Of a stretch of DNA of 64,000 nucleotides, positions 1-15,758 are shown one piece after another (within the stretch, counting starts at the first letter, position 1; the number at the start of each line of letters is the position of its first letter). This stretch comes from Epiperipatus broadwayi. Lineage: Eukaryota; Onychophora; Udeonychophora; Euonychophora; Peripatidae. The DNA lies in contig JAQFVV010006335.1 of NCBI GenBank assembly GCA_028023455.1, positions 2,712,412 through 2,776,411 on the forward strand, given 5' to 3'. The position numbers and the translations under genes are program-made. The notes beneath the pieces are model-generated. The model had not been told where the DNA came from. It worked only from the letters and a program-made list of their open reading frames with translations, and searched no databases.

Positions 1-1069
1 ATAAAAGAAATAGAAATCAAAACATTTTAGTAATATAAGCAAAGGAAAGTGATTAATCGATTAATCAAAGGATTATTCTTTGTGAGATATAAAAATAAAC
101 TTTAAATATTTCAAAAAAAACAAAAACAATAAAGTAAAAGACATAAACAGAATTGTTTTGCTAAGAATGTAAAAAAAATCTATCTGCTGGGTCATTTTCT
201 CGACCTAATTCATAGCAGAGCAAAAAGAAAAACAAACCGAACTATGCCGATTAAAGGTTTTATCACTGAACCACTTAGTTCTGAAGATCTGAAATAGAGT
301 ATAACATTTGAAAAATCATCTTAATTTAATTATTTTTTGTTTTCACCTTAAGGTAAAATTTTGTATATGTCAGTTCTTGTATTATTATAGCAGTGTTTTT
401 TTAATTATATGGAAAAAGTTAATAAATGGTTATCCATTAAGTATTTTAGCCATTGCGCATGTTTGTGTGTATCTCTATGCTAGACAACATTGCGGTAAAA
501 GACTATCATAGTTCTTCCTTTCAAAAATAACACATATTTTAATTGATTCTAAATATCATAAAAAAATTTATAATGAACGATAAAATTATTATTAAATTAC
601 TAAGCAAAAGAAAAAATACATAAGTACAGAAACTATTTTCCATAATTAAATGCTTATAAATGTATTACAAGTTATCCAAAATATTTTAACAATAAAATAT
701 AACTTCTATTTTATTTTATTAATATTTAAATATTAAACCACTATCAAACAGCTAACTAGCATGTTTTCAAAATATAGCTTATTTAAATAACATTTAAAAA
801 ATACCTTTTAAATTCTTTCTTCGGTCCTATTAACTTTTGGTTATGTCTTTTATGATTATTATTTGATGAGGATTTCATTTGTTTCTACCACAACAGAATT
901 GCGCGCACTTTTATAATATATACACGTAATCTGTATTTATTTACATCTGTACCCCACCACATTTATACTTTTTAAATATGTCTCTATTATTGTTTTGAAG
1001 TTAATTAATAATTCAGAATAGCTAGCCCTTTTGAAAGATTCAAGTAGAGTGCAACTTGCTTTTGATTGC
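1..1069. other. AT-rich non-coding sequence, nothing recognised
   Basis: No coding similarity, RNA gene or clear repeat structure was seen. Short open frames here lack any recognisable domain and have the low-complexity composition of the surrounding DNA. Confidence 0.5.
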
Positions 1070-1142
1070 ACGGTTGGAGGAATAATCTAGTGATTTTAGC
1101 AATAAAAACTTTGTTCGATTGTTTATAAGTTTAAATCCAAAC
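1070..1142 (+). repeat. Possible decayed tRNA-derived SINE
   Basis: A box-A-like stretch (taatctagtgattttagca) is followed about 35 bases later by a box-B-like stretch (agtttaaatccaaactg). The spacing is roughly that of a tRNA promoter, but the arms no longer pair well. It could be chance in AT-rich DNA. Confidence 0.25.
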
Positions 1143-3139
1143 TGAAGTTTCCCTCAGTATTATCTCATAAATTTTATTGCATGCATAGAAACATTACATA
1201 TGCATATAAAATCTTTTAAAATCCTTTTATAATAAATCTGGTTATTCTATATGTAACGATTTAGTCTTATACATGCTTACTCTTTGACCCTAATATTAAA
1301 GATGTAATCATTCTGTCGAATATACACCCACTTATAATATATAGAAAAACTATAACAGTGTATTTAATTTATATTTAGCTGAACTTAGCACATGGTCCAT
1401 GTACAAACCATTTTTAGTGCTAAATTCATAGTATTCTAAAAGCTTTATACAAAAAAAATGCTATTTTATTCAATAGCTTGGTATCAGCTGGATTAAGTTT
1501 TGGCTTCTCACTCTTCAATGGCTAAGTTACTAATAATTTCTTCTGCTATCTTTTTCAGCAGTAGAATTAAGATTTCACTGCTCTCTTCAGTTAAGTTAGC
1601 AATAACTTCTCTCCAGGTAGTTACTAATTTACACCCCTACATATATTTTTTAGAACAATCTTGCCCACAAGCCAATTATAATCTGTCTCTTACATTATCA
1701 TTTCCATGACAACCAATTGAATAAAATTTCATAACTACAATTATTCAGTAATTATCTCCTTAATCATAGATTAAAAACAGGTTAAGAACAAGAATTTAAC
1801 AACATAAAATTATTGACATTTCTTTATAATTAAAAATCAAAATCTTCTTGCAAAAAAAAACCAAAAAGATAATCTGTTAATTGCATTGATTTGATTTTTT
1901 CATTTCATTAAATAGAGACAAAGAATGGAAAACAACTTTGAGAAATTAAAATTTATGAAAAGTATTCAAATCCTATTTTTGCTCTTCCCTTACTTTTATT
2001 CTTTTTTAAAATAAAAATATACTTAAATATATTTGAAATGTTTCATACTATCATATGGAGATTTTACAATGATTGAGTTAAATAATGACTAAAATCAATA
2101 GGTCTAAGAAAATTTAAATATTATTTTCCCCATTAATAAAATATTTTTTTAATTTTCAAATCTGAGGAATATGCTGACAGCTATCTAATTATTTATTTAT
2201 TTTTTCTAGTGCAGCTATTTCCTGAAAACTTGCCGAACTAATGGCATGTGATTTGAAATTATTCTGGTATTACTGTTAGATTGAACAATGGGCTAAGCAA
2301 TTTTGAAGTAATTCAGTGTCACATTGTTTTGTCACAAATACTTAATATGTGTATAAAATTTGATGGGAATCCATTTGATAGATGCTAAAAAATCAGTTGC
2401 AAGATTTGGACCCATAGACAGAATTTCAAAATTAAATACCAAATATTTAAAAAAAAAATCAAGAAAGTAATTCACAGTTATATCTTATAATTTTTAATTT
2501 CAATAAAAAAAACTATGTTTTTTTTATTTATGTACTTGTAATGCACTGGTCTTTAATATTAGACTTTTTAATGCAAGTGTAAAATAAATTCATTAATATA
2601 TGCTATTCTAGTTCCTATAACAATAATAAACCTTACAAGTAATATTAGTCAGAATCAGCTTTTAATCACACTCAAATGTTAATATGAAAATAGAAAGCAA
2701 TAGATTAATAAACATTATGGGGAAAAATAAATAATCCAGCAAAACAAGATTGAATAAATAATCAACCAAAACAAAATTGAAATAAGCAACCATTAATAAC
2801 TATATTATAATATTTATTAAACTGGCTTTGATCTCCATTGATTACACATACAAGCACACATACATATTAATTAAATTGCACTTCAATATATAATATATTA
2901 TATTTATGTGATCCCAATTAGTTTCTCAATCAGATGATGACACTAGATTTGACTGATAGAAATAGAAATACTGAAAGTGATGGATTGATTTTTTTATCAA
3001 AAATTGTCATATACAAATTCGGAAGATTCTATACATTTTTGTAGAATGTATTCATTTAAAAAATGACATTAAGATATATATATATATATATAAACAACGT
3101 GTAATGCTAGGTTACTTCTATATAACACTAGATGACATC
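1143..3139. other. AT-rich non-coding sequence, nothing recognised
   Basis: No gene or structured repeat could be supported. The open frame near 1500-1709 has no recognisable domain. Confidence 0.5.
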
Positions 3140-4017
3140 TACACCTGGGTCTTGTTTTATACAGTAGATAGGTTCCTCAGAAAACATGCACAAAAGTAAT
3201 TGCACAATAATAGACTTAACTTACCTTGAAAAATGGGGGATATGTTTCAGTAATTTTCAGAAATTGCATAAAAGCAACAAGGAAAAATTACTTTAAAATT
3301 CACCTTAAAAAAATAAGGAAATAAAGTATGACTAATAAAAAATTTCAAATATTTCAAAAAAATTAATACAAGGCATTTTTTTTTACTTTTTTTATTAACT
3401 ATGGTATTTAATTTTACATTTTTTCTTACATATTTTAATCATTACCACTATTTGAAAATATATGTTCATTTGTGAATCAGATTCATGACATGATGTACAA
3501 CTAGCGCCACTTTCAGTGTTAATGTTTTTCTGTGTTTTATAATTAAAAAATGAGATTGCAATCAAAACAAAAAAATTATACATTATCATTAGAAAGATTA
3601 TTTTCAGTTTAAAAAATCAATAAAATTTTGTTATTTATGTTAACAATCTAAAAAAAATTTTATTTCTGTTATATCTAACAAAATGTTTTAAAAGTTTAAA
3701 ATTTTTGAATATTTATTGTGATATTTTTATACATAAGTATAAATCTATTATTATTATTTACTCATTAGTATAAGTAGGTTATTTACATAGAAGCTAAGAT
3801 TTTAAATACAGCTTTATGTCATATTCACATTAGCTGCTAATATATCATTATATTTTTGGAAAAAAAAAGTATTTCAAGTCAAAATAAGTTATTAATAATT
3901 TAAATTTCTTAATATCTAATAAATATAGTGAAAAATAAGAGATATTAAGAACAAACATGAATTGCATAACTTCAAAATCGCATTAATATAATCTGCATAA
4001 AATGAGACCCAGGTCTA
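3140..4017 (-). mobile_element. Non-autonomous TIR DNA element, copy 1 (878 bp)
   Basis: The segment starts TACACCTGGGTC and ends GACCCAGGTCTA, so the termini are inverted repeats with TA at both outer edges. It matches the element at 18698-19870 in opposite orientation at several points: the first 35-45 bases from either end (a tagataggttc block at one end, gattttgaagttatgc at the other), a gggggat block, and an internal segment around 3500 (ctagcgccac) matching ggcgctagttg near 19430. There is no transposase reading frame, so it would depend on an enzyme supplied elsewhere. The TA edges fit a Tc1/mariner-type target duplication, but the superfamily is inference. Confidence 0.7.
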
Positions 4018-4023
4018 CATAAA

Positions 4024-4196
4024 ATATTTTAAATGCCCATTGCTATATTCTTTTAGCCAACTCCATCCACATTTTATATAAAGAAACACTTGAATTTTGC
4101 AGCCATTCAAAAGAAATCCTTTTGAATGGGCTTCAAAATTCAAACTTTTCCATTTAAAGGGGGAGGGTCGCTAAAAGAATACAGCATTTAAAACAT
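4024..4196. repeat. Short fold-back (MITE-like) element
   Basis: The two halves are imperfect reverse complements. The outer parts pair (ttttaaatgc and ctatattcttttagc on the left, gctaaaagaatacagc and atttaaaa on the right), and the inner parts pair around 4105-4140 (ccattcaaaag with cttttgaatggg, flanked by gaattttg and caaaattc). The fold-back spans about 165 bases with a tiny loop. It lies directly next to the TIR element ending at 4017 but does not share its termini. No coding capacity. Confidence 0.6.
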
Positions 4197-5357
4197 ATAT
4201 CTACTCACATATATTTTAATTACATATGTGTTTTTATTTATTATATTTCTTTTTTATTAATCTTAAATTAATTAGTAAATACTCTAAATTTTTGATTCTC
4301 AATTTATATAAATGAATTTTAAATAAATAGATTAATAAATTAAAAAAAAAATAGTTTCATTTTATTGCTTATATTCTATAATAGTCGGTTAAAAATGAAT
4401 TTTGTGTTTGTATAACTGTTTTACTTGGCTAAAATAAAATAAAAATATTTGATAAATATGAACTAATTAAAAGAAAGTCATTCATTTAGCAATACAATGG
4501 TATAACAGCTCTCTCAATAGTGTTGATGTTACATGATATTACAATTATGTTTCCGTTTGAAATATATAAACTCACACACATATTAATAACAGTCACCTGA
4601 CCAATCACGATCCTTTTTGCAATTTTTACTCTTTACTTCAAGCTATTTGAGGCCAATTTGGTTGACTATTGACGAGCAATCTCAAAACACCCTATACTTG
4701 CTTAGGTGATAATCAACTGTTTAGAACAATTTCAAACATTTATATGGATTCAAATCCCAACTTATGAAAATAACAGGTAGTTGCATTAGCAGTTATAGTA
4801 CAATCCTTTTTTAAAAAATATTCAAATAATTGAATTGCTTTTAAAATGTTCTTTTCCTCCTTTATATATAAAATACTCCTTTCATAAATTTATAAAAGAA
4901 AAATGAACCTGACATTTGTTTTGTTTTTTTAATTATACAATTTTCACTTGTTAAACCCAATAAAGAGAATCAAGTAAATCTCATCGTTGTGTGTTTGATT
5001 TTTTTTTTTTTACTGCTTAAGTTATTGTCGTCCATGACTTAACTACAATCAAGTAGAAGCTGTCAAAATCAACCAGTAGTTTATAATCAAGAGGTTTTAA
5101 ATGCTTACTTGTCAAATCTTGGACTTCTCATTGTATGCGTAAAGCCCAATCTATATAAAATATTATTCATTAATTTTATTTTTACGTATGCAACGCTTCA
5201 ACAAAAACAAATCAAGGAAATAAGTTATAAACTAAAATTATTGCTTCTGAATCACATTAAAAAAATATGACAGCGCGATTTTGACAGCTTTTTTGATTTG
5301 TAAAACTTTTATAACAAATGAGAAAATGTATTTGTGTGATTATTTAATTTCTTTTAT

Positions 5358-5393
<36 letters not shown>

Positions 5394-5547
5394 TTACAAC
5401 CAAAAAGACATAACTCATTTCAATTTTTTTTAAATTAGAAGTTTAATTTTGGGGATTAATTTTAGCACCATTCAGCACTATGATTGAAAATCTTAATCTT
5501 CTACCATCTCGAATATAGATAAACAGAATCAAAACTCTCCATACAGT
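4197..5547. other. Non-coding sequence with a (GT)n microsatellite
   Basis: No gene recognised. A pure (GT)14 tract lies at 5362-5389. A possible B-box-like string (ggattcaaatccca, 4745) has no matching A box. Confidence 0.5.
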
Positions 5548-6050
5548 AGCGCCGCTCAGTGCAAGTCAGAGTAATCACTAGATGTAAGAAGGTTTGTGCA
5601 TTAAATTCCTATCTAGTGCCTAATCATCCAATATTTCCAGAATGTTTTTTGGCTTGTAGCTTTCATCAATAAGAATTCTTGAATTTGTGAGCATTGCACC
5701 TAGATCTTAAGATTTAATGCAACATTCTATCAGACACCTTTTACTTTTTAGTTAACTATAAACTTAAGAGTCCAAAATGAAAACACAATAATGTTTTCAA
5801 TTCAAGCTCATTCACTTATACAGTATGTAAATCTGAACCCAGTTCAGTAAAGGTATAAGGTGGGTTCTATAGGGTTACATTAGATCCTAAGATCTAGATG
5901 CAATGCTCTCAGATCCAAGATTTCTCAGTTATGAAAGCCACAAACTAAAATCCAGTCTGTGGATATTTGATGAGTAGGCACCAGATAAAGATTTTATGTA
6001 CAAACTTTTTTACATTCACTGATTACTCTGGCTTGTGCTGAGAAGTACTA
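5548..6050. repeat. Inverted repeat pair, arms about 170 bp
   Basis: The left arm (about 5548-5725) reads through agagtaatcacta, a tttgtgcat block, tctagtgcctaatcatc, cttgtagctttcat and gagcattgcacctagatctt. The right arm (about 5868-6050) holds the reverse complements of all these blocks in mirrored order, roughly 75-80% alike by eye. The spacer is about 140 bases. A third copy of the arm lies at 13060-13200, so the arm is a dispersed repeat that landed twice in opposite orientation. No reading frame or terminal signature identifies its class. Confidence 0.65.
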
Positions 6051-7033
6051 TTGTGTGAAAAGTTTTTCCACTGTTTTAACAGCTTGTATAAGTATAGGAA
6101 ATGGTGGTCGTCATGTTAAGCGGAATATACATAAAATAATGTGGAAGTATTAAAAAAACAGCAAGCTAACTCATTATGCCAGTAAAGGTGTTTGCCATCA
6201 AAGCTAAAGTGTAGGTGGGTTCATTTTACATTTTTTTGTTTATTAACAGTTAATTTACATATAATGCACTGGGCATTTTTAATACTTCAGTGTTATTTCA
6301 CCTGTATTTGAGTCCGTAAAATGTTACGTGTTTTTCTGTTTTTCTTCAAAGTGTTTAACTATGTGATGTTTTTAACTTTTATAACATTATATACTCATAA
6401 TTTTAATTTTCTTATATACTTTACATTTTTAACTTTATTCATTTTTAGACATGCCTCAATAGTGCAATAAGCCTAAAGTCAAAAGAGAGTCAATATTAAT
6501 TACATTTACTCTTTCCTAAACAGCCTAGGTTGTCATTTATATGCAATCACCTTAAATAAAATAACTTAGCTTATATTTTACCTAACTTATTTTGTAAAAA
6601 AAAAAAAAGCGAGAGATAACATATAAAATGTACATCTTGAGAATCATTTATCATTTTCATATGTTTTGCTCATATGTTTTGGGAATGAGTGATGGAATAA
6701 AAGTTTAAAATAAATCTAAAAACGTGCATAAGACCTTAAGTATACCTAAAGATATGTGTATGACGTCAAGTTATATCTTGTCTTATGCATGTCTTACTCA
6801 TTTGAAAAGGGATGGGGATATTTCAAAATGCATCCCCAATGCATGAGCTTGGTCTGACTTGAGTGCTGATGGATGGTTGTGATGTGATAGAGCCAAAGTG
6901 AGAAGTAAATTGATTAAAAAACGAAAAAAAAAATGAAAATATAATATTAGATGCAATTATTAATAAGAATAAAGTAGTATAAAAATGGCAACAGAAGGTG
7001 CACACACTCACATATATATGTATGTAATGTTCA
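6051..7033. other. AT-rich non-coding sequence, nothing recognised
   Basis: No coding similarity or structured repeat was found. Confidence 0.5.
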
Positions 7034-7730
7034 TATCAGCCTCCTAGATGTTATGTTTTATCAGCAATGCCCTCTGTGAATAAATATAATGTCTGAACTT
7101 CAAACAGCTGACTCAAAATGGTACTCTATTGAATCGAGTGCAGTAATGATATTATATATTGAATTACAGCTTTATTCAAACAAAGAGCATAAAATTAGAT
7201 TAGCAATACTCTTAAATTGCTAGTATATAAATATGTTTGACTTATGTACACAAAGAATAACAACATCATTAATCAATTTGAACTTTTCTATCTCCAAACA
7301 TAAAAAAATATTCCAGATCATAATGCTAGCTAAAAATTCTGAATACAACATTTTCAAATTACAATCTTAAATGCCATTGGGGGTGGGTGGTGCCTTCTGT
7401 CAATAAATATAAAATCTGAATTTCAACAGCCAATCAAAATGATATTCTTTTGAATATTATGCTGTAATATTTTCTTATATATTTGTGTTGGGAAGTAGCA
7501 AAGTTTAAAATAACAAATGTTGTAGTCTTTCTTTACATATGTAAGTTAAGCATGTTTGTTTACTAGCAATTTAAGATCACTAATAATTTAATTTCATGCG
7601 TTTTATTTAAATAAGTATATATTTTAATATATAACATCTTTACAGTATATAATTCAAGAGATTATTCCTTTATGTTGGCTTCTTGAAGTTCAGATTTTAT
7701 AGTTATTTACAAAAGGCATGGCTGAAAAAA
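7034..7730. repeat. Diverged dispersed repeat, two direct copies and one inverted
   Basis: A block running through gaataaatataatgtctgaa, cttcaaacagc, a caaaatg string and tattgaat at about 7060-7150 recurs diverged at about 7390-7490 (caataaatataaaatctgaa, tttcaacagcc, caaaatgatattc). A shorter reverse-complement version lies at about 7675-7725 (gaagttcagattttatag). Function and class are unknown. Confidence 0.4.
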
Positions 7731-7831
7731 ACATAACATTGGGAAGAGTAATTTAAATATTATTGTATTTGAATTTTCAATTAATGATATTCACAGGGAT
7801 ACTTACATATATTTATAATTAATGGTTGATC

Positions 7832-7833
<2 letters not shown>

Positions 7834-7910
<77 letters not shown>
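7834..7910. repeat. Compound (AT)n(GT)n microsatellite
   Basis: About 29 AT units run directly into nine GT units. Confidence 0.95.
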
Positions 7911-8399
7911 ACATTTCAAATTTATAAGTATATTACCATTCCTAAATATTATATTTTAATATATCCAACTGTGTAATCATCACTAATCTGGTAATCTAGA
8001 AGATTAAAACATCTGATTCTCTAAATCCACGGTGATAATTCAGTGTTTACATTTTATAAATATGATCTATTTGATTTTTAAACTTTAAATTTGTTTTCCG
8101 TCAAACATACATCTATCTCTATTATATTTAAATTGATAATACATTACTAATATAATTTCTCACATACCTGGAATAGTTTCTTGTATTTGATCTAATAGAT
8201 AATGGTAATATAATAGAATTTTAAATGAATCGTGTATTACAGTTAAATATTTGTTTGAGTAAAACTACTAAATATTACACACATTGTTTTTGCAGAACAA
8301 TAATTTTAATAATACAAAGTAATTTAAATTAGATAAAAATCAATACCAGTTTATAATATACTCTCCAACATTTTAATTTCTAAGGCAAGCCTCAAAACC
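7911..8399. other. AT-rich non-coding sequence, nothing recognised
   Basis: No supported feature. Confidence 0.5.
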
Positions 8400-9110
8400 A
8401 ACACTGACTCAACCAAGCACTGAAGGATATTCGATAATATCATTTTAAATAAAAGGTTTCAGTTATTTTGTCCAATATAGTTAAAAAAAATAGCAATTTC
8501 CATCAAAAATCCACACAACTGTCATAGAAGCAAATGTAATCATATCACCAAAAAATCCAAATAACTTTTGAAATCAAATATCTAAAATATTAGTTATTAA
8601 GATATGATAAAAGTACTGATAAATCATGTGTCCAGAGACAAAAACCCATATATCAAAAAAGAATATTTAGCGAGTATTAGAAATTAAGAAAAAATAGCAT
8701 AAAAATAAATTACAAATAATACTAATGCTGTTTACTTTTAAAATATGGCATATCAAAAGGCAATATTGTGCAAATTTTAGTAATTAGAAAATGACCAAAA
8801 ATAACATAATTACATGACCAAAAACAACTCACCAAATAACTCTCAAAATCAAATATCAAACATATTACTAATTAAAAAAAGCCGTCCAAAATTATTGTAA
8901 TAAAAACATATAAAACAAGATTAATGTATTCTTCTTTTAAAATAGCATATCAAATGTATGGCAGCAAGATAAATTATTAAACCAAGGATTAAAAAAACAA
9001 ATACTAACATAATCAATGAAACACAAATTACCAAATAATATTTGACAAAATAAATAACTGCTTAGAGGGCAAAACGTATTAAACATAGTTTAAAAATTAT
9101 TTAATTAACC
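8400..9110. repeat. Degenerate tandem or satellite-like repeats
   Basis: Related blocks recur in the same orientation. A string ccaaataact followed by aaatcaaatat and a tatta block occurs at about 8558 and 8832, and a weaker version near 9029. A ttttaaaatatggcatatca block at about 8740 is matched by ttttaaaatagcatatcaaa near 8937. Spacing is irregular (about 200-275 bases), so this is an old, decayed array. Confidence 0.4.
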
Positions 9111-9135
9111 TATGAATGATAGGATAAATTTTGAT

Positions 9136-9239
9136 ATTTCACCAAAACTAATTTGCTAAACAGTATGTAAATAATTATGTTACGTGTATTTCACCAAAAC
9201 TAATTTGCTAAACAGTATGTAAATAATTATGTTACGTGT
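9136..9239. repeat. Perfect 52-bp tandem duplication
   Basis: Bases 9136-9187 are repeated exactly at 9188-9239 (each starts atttcaccaaaact and ends gttacgtgt). The lack of differences implies a recent event or an assembly duplication. Confidence 0.9.
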
Positions 9240-9770
9240 TATTATAAATATTAAATTTAAAACATTACAAATATTTTTTAAGAACAAAAATAATCAAGAA
9301 CTTTGACAAATAAAAAAAAATGCAGGGATAGATAATTTCAAAAATAATGATTTAGCAAATTATACTTAATCAGAAATGTAAAATAAAGAAATTAAAGAAC
9401 ATAAGCCATACATAAGAAACACATTCAACATAATTTATTTATTGATGAAATATGTGGTTACATAGATTATATTAGTTTAGGTATATAATACTTATTACAT
9501 ATATACATATTATAATTTTGTTTGTATTAAAATAAGTTAATGTTGTATATCTACATACATATACATTTGTTGTTTCCCTAAAAGTTTGGGCTGATGGTAT
9601 TTTAGTATATTGGCTATTTCCATCACTTAATTTTAAATACTAAATGTCTTTAGAAATATTTAACTCTATTTAAAGTTTCAAATTACATTCAACTGTTAGT
9701 AATAGTACACTGGTTAGTATATGCACAACATTTTCAGAGATTTTATTCACCACTCTTTTTCAAGTGTTGC
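9240..9770. other. AT-rich non-coding sequence, nothing recognised
   Basis: No supported feature. Confidence 0.5.
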
Positions 9771-9885
9771 TGCCATAATCAGTGACAGTACTAGTATGGG
9801 AACCAATCCTGGATTCTTAATTTTTTTAATATTAAATTTTAATGAAATGCTCTAACCAACTAAGCCATGCTACCAAACACAACAG
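9771..9885 (-). repeat. Decayed tRNA-derived SINE (minus strand)
   Basis: On the minus strand a good box A (tggcttagttggttagagc) is followed, after an AT-rich insertion, by a box-B-like ggattggttccc. The internal promoter layout is that of a tRNA-headed SINE. The AT-rich middle suggests a long variable region or a later insertion. A related box A remnant occurs at about 50516-50535 (minus). Confidence 0.45.
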
Positions 9886-13030
<3,145 letters not shown>

Positions 13031-13205
13031 AAACAGAGGCAAAATTTTCCATACATGTGTACCATCCATTGCATGCAAGAGTAATCAATGTGTGTAAAAA
13101 TATTTGTGCATAAAAAATTTTTTCTAGTGCCTATTCAACCATTATCTCCAGACGAGATTCTAAAGTTGGGGTTTCCATTAGTCATGTGGTTGTTTTGTTT
13201 CTTAT
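13031..13205 (+). repeat. Third copy of the 5.5-kb inverted-repeat arm
   Basis: Contains gcaagagtaatcaatgtgtg, tttgtgcataaa, tctagtgcctattcaacc and a tatctccag block in the same order and spacing as the left arm at 5548-5725. This shows that the arm is a dispersed repeat family. Confidence 0.55.
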
Positions 13206-15115
13206 AAAGAATATAAAACAGGGACCCATTTTATTTCCTTTAAATAAAATACCTAACAAAAGAACTTCATTATTTTTTTATTCTTATAGTAAATTTTGTG
13301 TTAAGTATTCAAAAAATTAAGAAATTCATTAAGTGCAATGAAGCCAATTATTAAATATATCATCAACAAAACTTACAAATAGTACTCTTTTCTATGTTTT
13401 TCACACAAATGCAAGCCATTGCCAGAAACTTTGGTGAGTGTATAGTTAATTATAATGTTTATTTCCACATGTGATCACTGAAAATAAAAAAAAATGTATT
13501 TAATAAACCATGTTTAGTCAAACTCAGAATGAAATTATGTGCTAAACATTTTTCAAACTTCAATAGCTTCAATCACAGGTACACTAATATAGAAAAAAAT
13601 GACATAAATATTTACTAAAATATAAATTTCAGTTAATTCAATCCATTTGATAATTTCAAAAAATGATTTGTATCTCTATCCATAGGATATCTTTATTAAA
13701 TGCTGCTGTCAATGTGATATTAGAAAGTTAGTAAATATATTAATATAAGAGTTGGGGAATGAACAGCACTTACAATTGTTTTCAAAGAATGTTCTTGTTT
13801 GTGAATATTTGGAAATTTATATATCATAGAATAAAATGAAGAGTTTTATCTTAGGATGAAATTTTGTTGTTTCTTTTTATCTGAATATCCTTCACATATG
13901 ACCACTTTTTTTTCAAGATATGTTAATGAGTCTAAAAATTTTTGGTATTTTTTTTTAATAATTTCTGGAATAATTTTGAACATAATAGTTTATTATAACA
14001 AATGGTAGAATGCATTAGAAGATTTTTTTTACCAAAAATATAGTAGATGCTAATTAACATATATGAAAAAAAAACCCACAGCTTTATTTATGCTATTTGT
14101 CAAGATAAAAAAAAAAAATGTTAATTCAACATCATATATTTATTTTATAAGATGAATATAATTATGTACAGAATATAAATGTGCATTATAATAATATGTA
14201 TATAGTAAAATGACTAATAAATCTACAAATTATTTGTAAACAATCCAATTTTAGACTTGTAGAATATTAATTGCGCTGGAGATAGTTGATATGATATTGT
14301 GCCATAGTGATATTCTGTTTTATATGTTTAATGTTCCATTGGGTGTTAAATTATTCCCACTATTCTTTGATATATGTTTAATATTCCATTAATTGTTCAA
14401 TATGTTATACGTCATAAATATATTACTGATCTCAAATATATTTGGGTTTTAAACCAAACAGATTACCATCGTGATATCTATTTATAAAACTAGATTATAG
14501 TTTCTGGTGTGAAGTTTATATTTTAAGCATCCATCTCACCTGGAAAATAAACATTATTCCATGAAATACACGTATAATCAGAGATATCAGACTGAAAATT
14601 ATCGCTGGGTGATTGTTATAAAATTTGATTATTTCCCAAGTACACTAGCCAACGTGTGCGTATATATATATATTAAATGAAGATTTTTATAGGTAAAAAT
14701 GAAATATAGCTAAATAGGCAGCTTGAAAATCTGGGTTCAAATCCACTTATTTTTGCTCACACAATTATAAAATTGTTTTAATATTTTTTTTTTTATTTCA
14801 TCAGCGCACAGACACATATACATATACAAAGCCTTTAAAATAATTACACATTTTTAAGACTATTATTTCTTACAGTTATTTTAATAATTCTACAAAACTA
14901 GTATTTAATAATGCTAAAGACGTTTTCTTATTAATAACATTTTTTTTATATATATTAGATTTAAATATAAAAATATCTAATTATTCTGTAATTATTTACA
15001 GTCTTAATATTTATATTTAGTTATATTTTAGAAAAATATATTAATGTATATTATACTTTAAACGTATTCTTTCTATTCATATTTTCCTTTTTTTTTTTTT
15101 TGTTTGTTTATGTAG
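13206..15115. other. Non-coding sequence upstream of the receptor exon
   Basis: No gene recognised. A possible isolated B box (gggttcaaatccac, about 14732) and a short imperfect duplication around 14318-14395 (tatatgtttaat and a tccatt block twice) were seen. The end of the stretch, about 15080-15115, is a pyrimidine-rich run ending in tgtag, which reads as a 3' splice acceptor. Confidence 0.4.
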
Positions 15116-15667
15116 GACAATATGGTGTACTAAATATTTGCGGATACATTTGAAATATATCAACAATTTTTCTTTTTTGTCTCCAATAAAATATAATTTC
15201 TAAAGAATTTTTTAATAGCTATAAGCATTTTTCTAGCCAAAATGGATTACGAAATCGATTTTCCCATAATAGATTTTGATTCTAATTTTTCTTTTATTAA
15301 CGAAAATACTTCTTTTAATACGACTGGAAACGAAAGTGTAGTTAGAGTGTGTTCAAATGAATACTGTATTTCAGACGCCGAATATTTAGATATGATGGCA
15401 GCCCATATATTTCCCACCGACTACGAATGGGTGTTAATTATATTCCATTTTAGTGTTTTTGTAATAGGACTCATAGGAAATTTCCTTGTGTGTTTTGCTG
15501 TTTATCGGAATCACACTATGCGTACCGTAACCAATTATTTTATTGTTAATTTAGCTGTGGCTGATTTTCTTGTCATATTGATCTGTCTTCCTCCAACTGT
15601 GTTATGGGATGTAACAGAAACGTGGTTTTTAGGAAAAATTACATGTAAACTTGTTGTTTATTTTCAG
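15116..15667 (+). CDS. Orexin/allatotropin receptor-like GPCR, first coding exon
   Basis: The product should be a rhodopsin-class (class A) receptor for an allatotropin/orexin-type neuropeptide in the plasma membrane. Translation starts at 15242 in good context (AAAATGG), and 142 codons run to 15667, where CAG|GTAAGT is an excellent splice donor in phase 0. The frame would stay open only 15 more codons, so it is spliced rather than short. Residues 1-60 are an extracellular tail with four N-glycosylation sequons (N15, N22, N26, N30). TM1 is about 63-88 with the GN pair (N80), then RNHTMRTVTNYFIVNLAVAD leads into TM2 with the conserved Asp at 107. The first extracellular loop has the conserved Trp (128), followed by the TM3 disulfide Cys (135). 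The YEWVLI string before TM1 and the RTVTNYFIVNL string are characteristic of this family, and vertebrate orexin receptors have an intron at the equivalent place. A polypyrimidine tract and tgtag just before 15116 suggest that the exon begins there with 5' UTR. TM3-TM7 must lie on later exons; none was recognised in the window. Confidence 0.85.
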
Positions 15668-15673
15668 GTAAGT
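15668..15673 (+). promoter_or_regulatory. 5' splice donor of receptor intron
   Basis: GTAAGT directly follows CAG and is a consensus U1-type donor. It interrupts the coding frame between codons (phase 0). The intron, if the gene is intact, runs past the last recognisable feature of the window. Confidence 0.85.
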
Positions 15674-15758
15674 TTTTGTTCATTTTATTTTACTTTTATA
15701 TTTGTTTATTTTTAAGAATCAAAACAAAATTCTATAAATGAAACTGGTTTTGTTAAAA

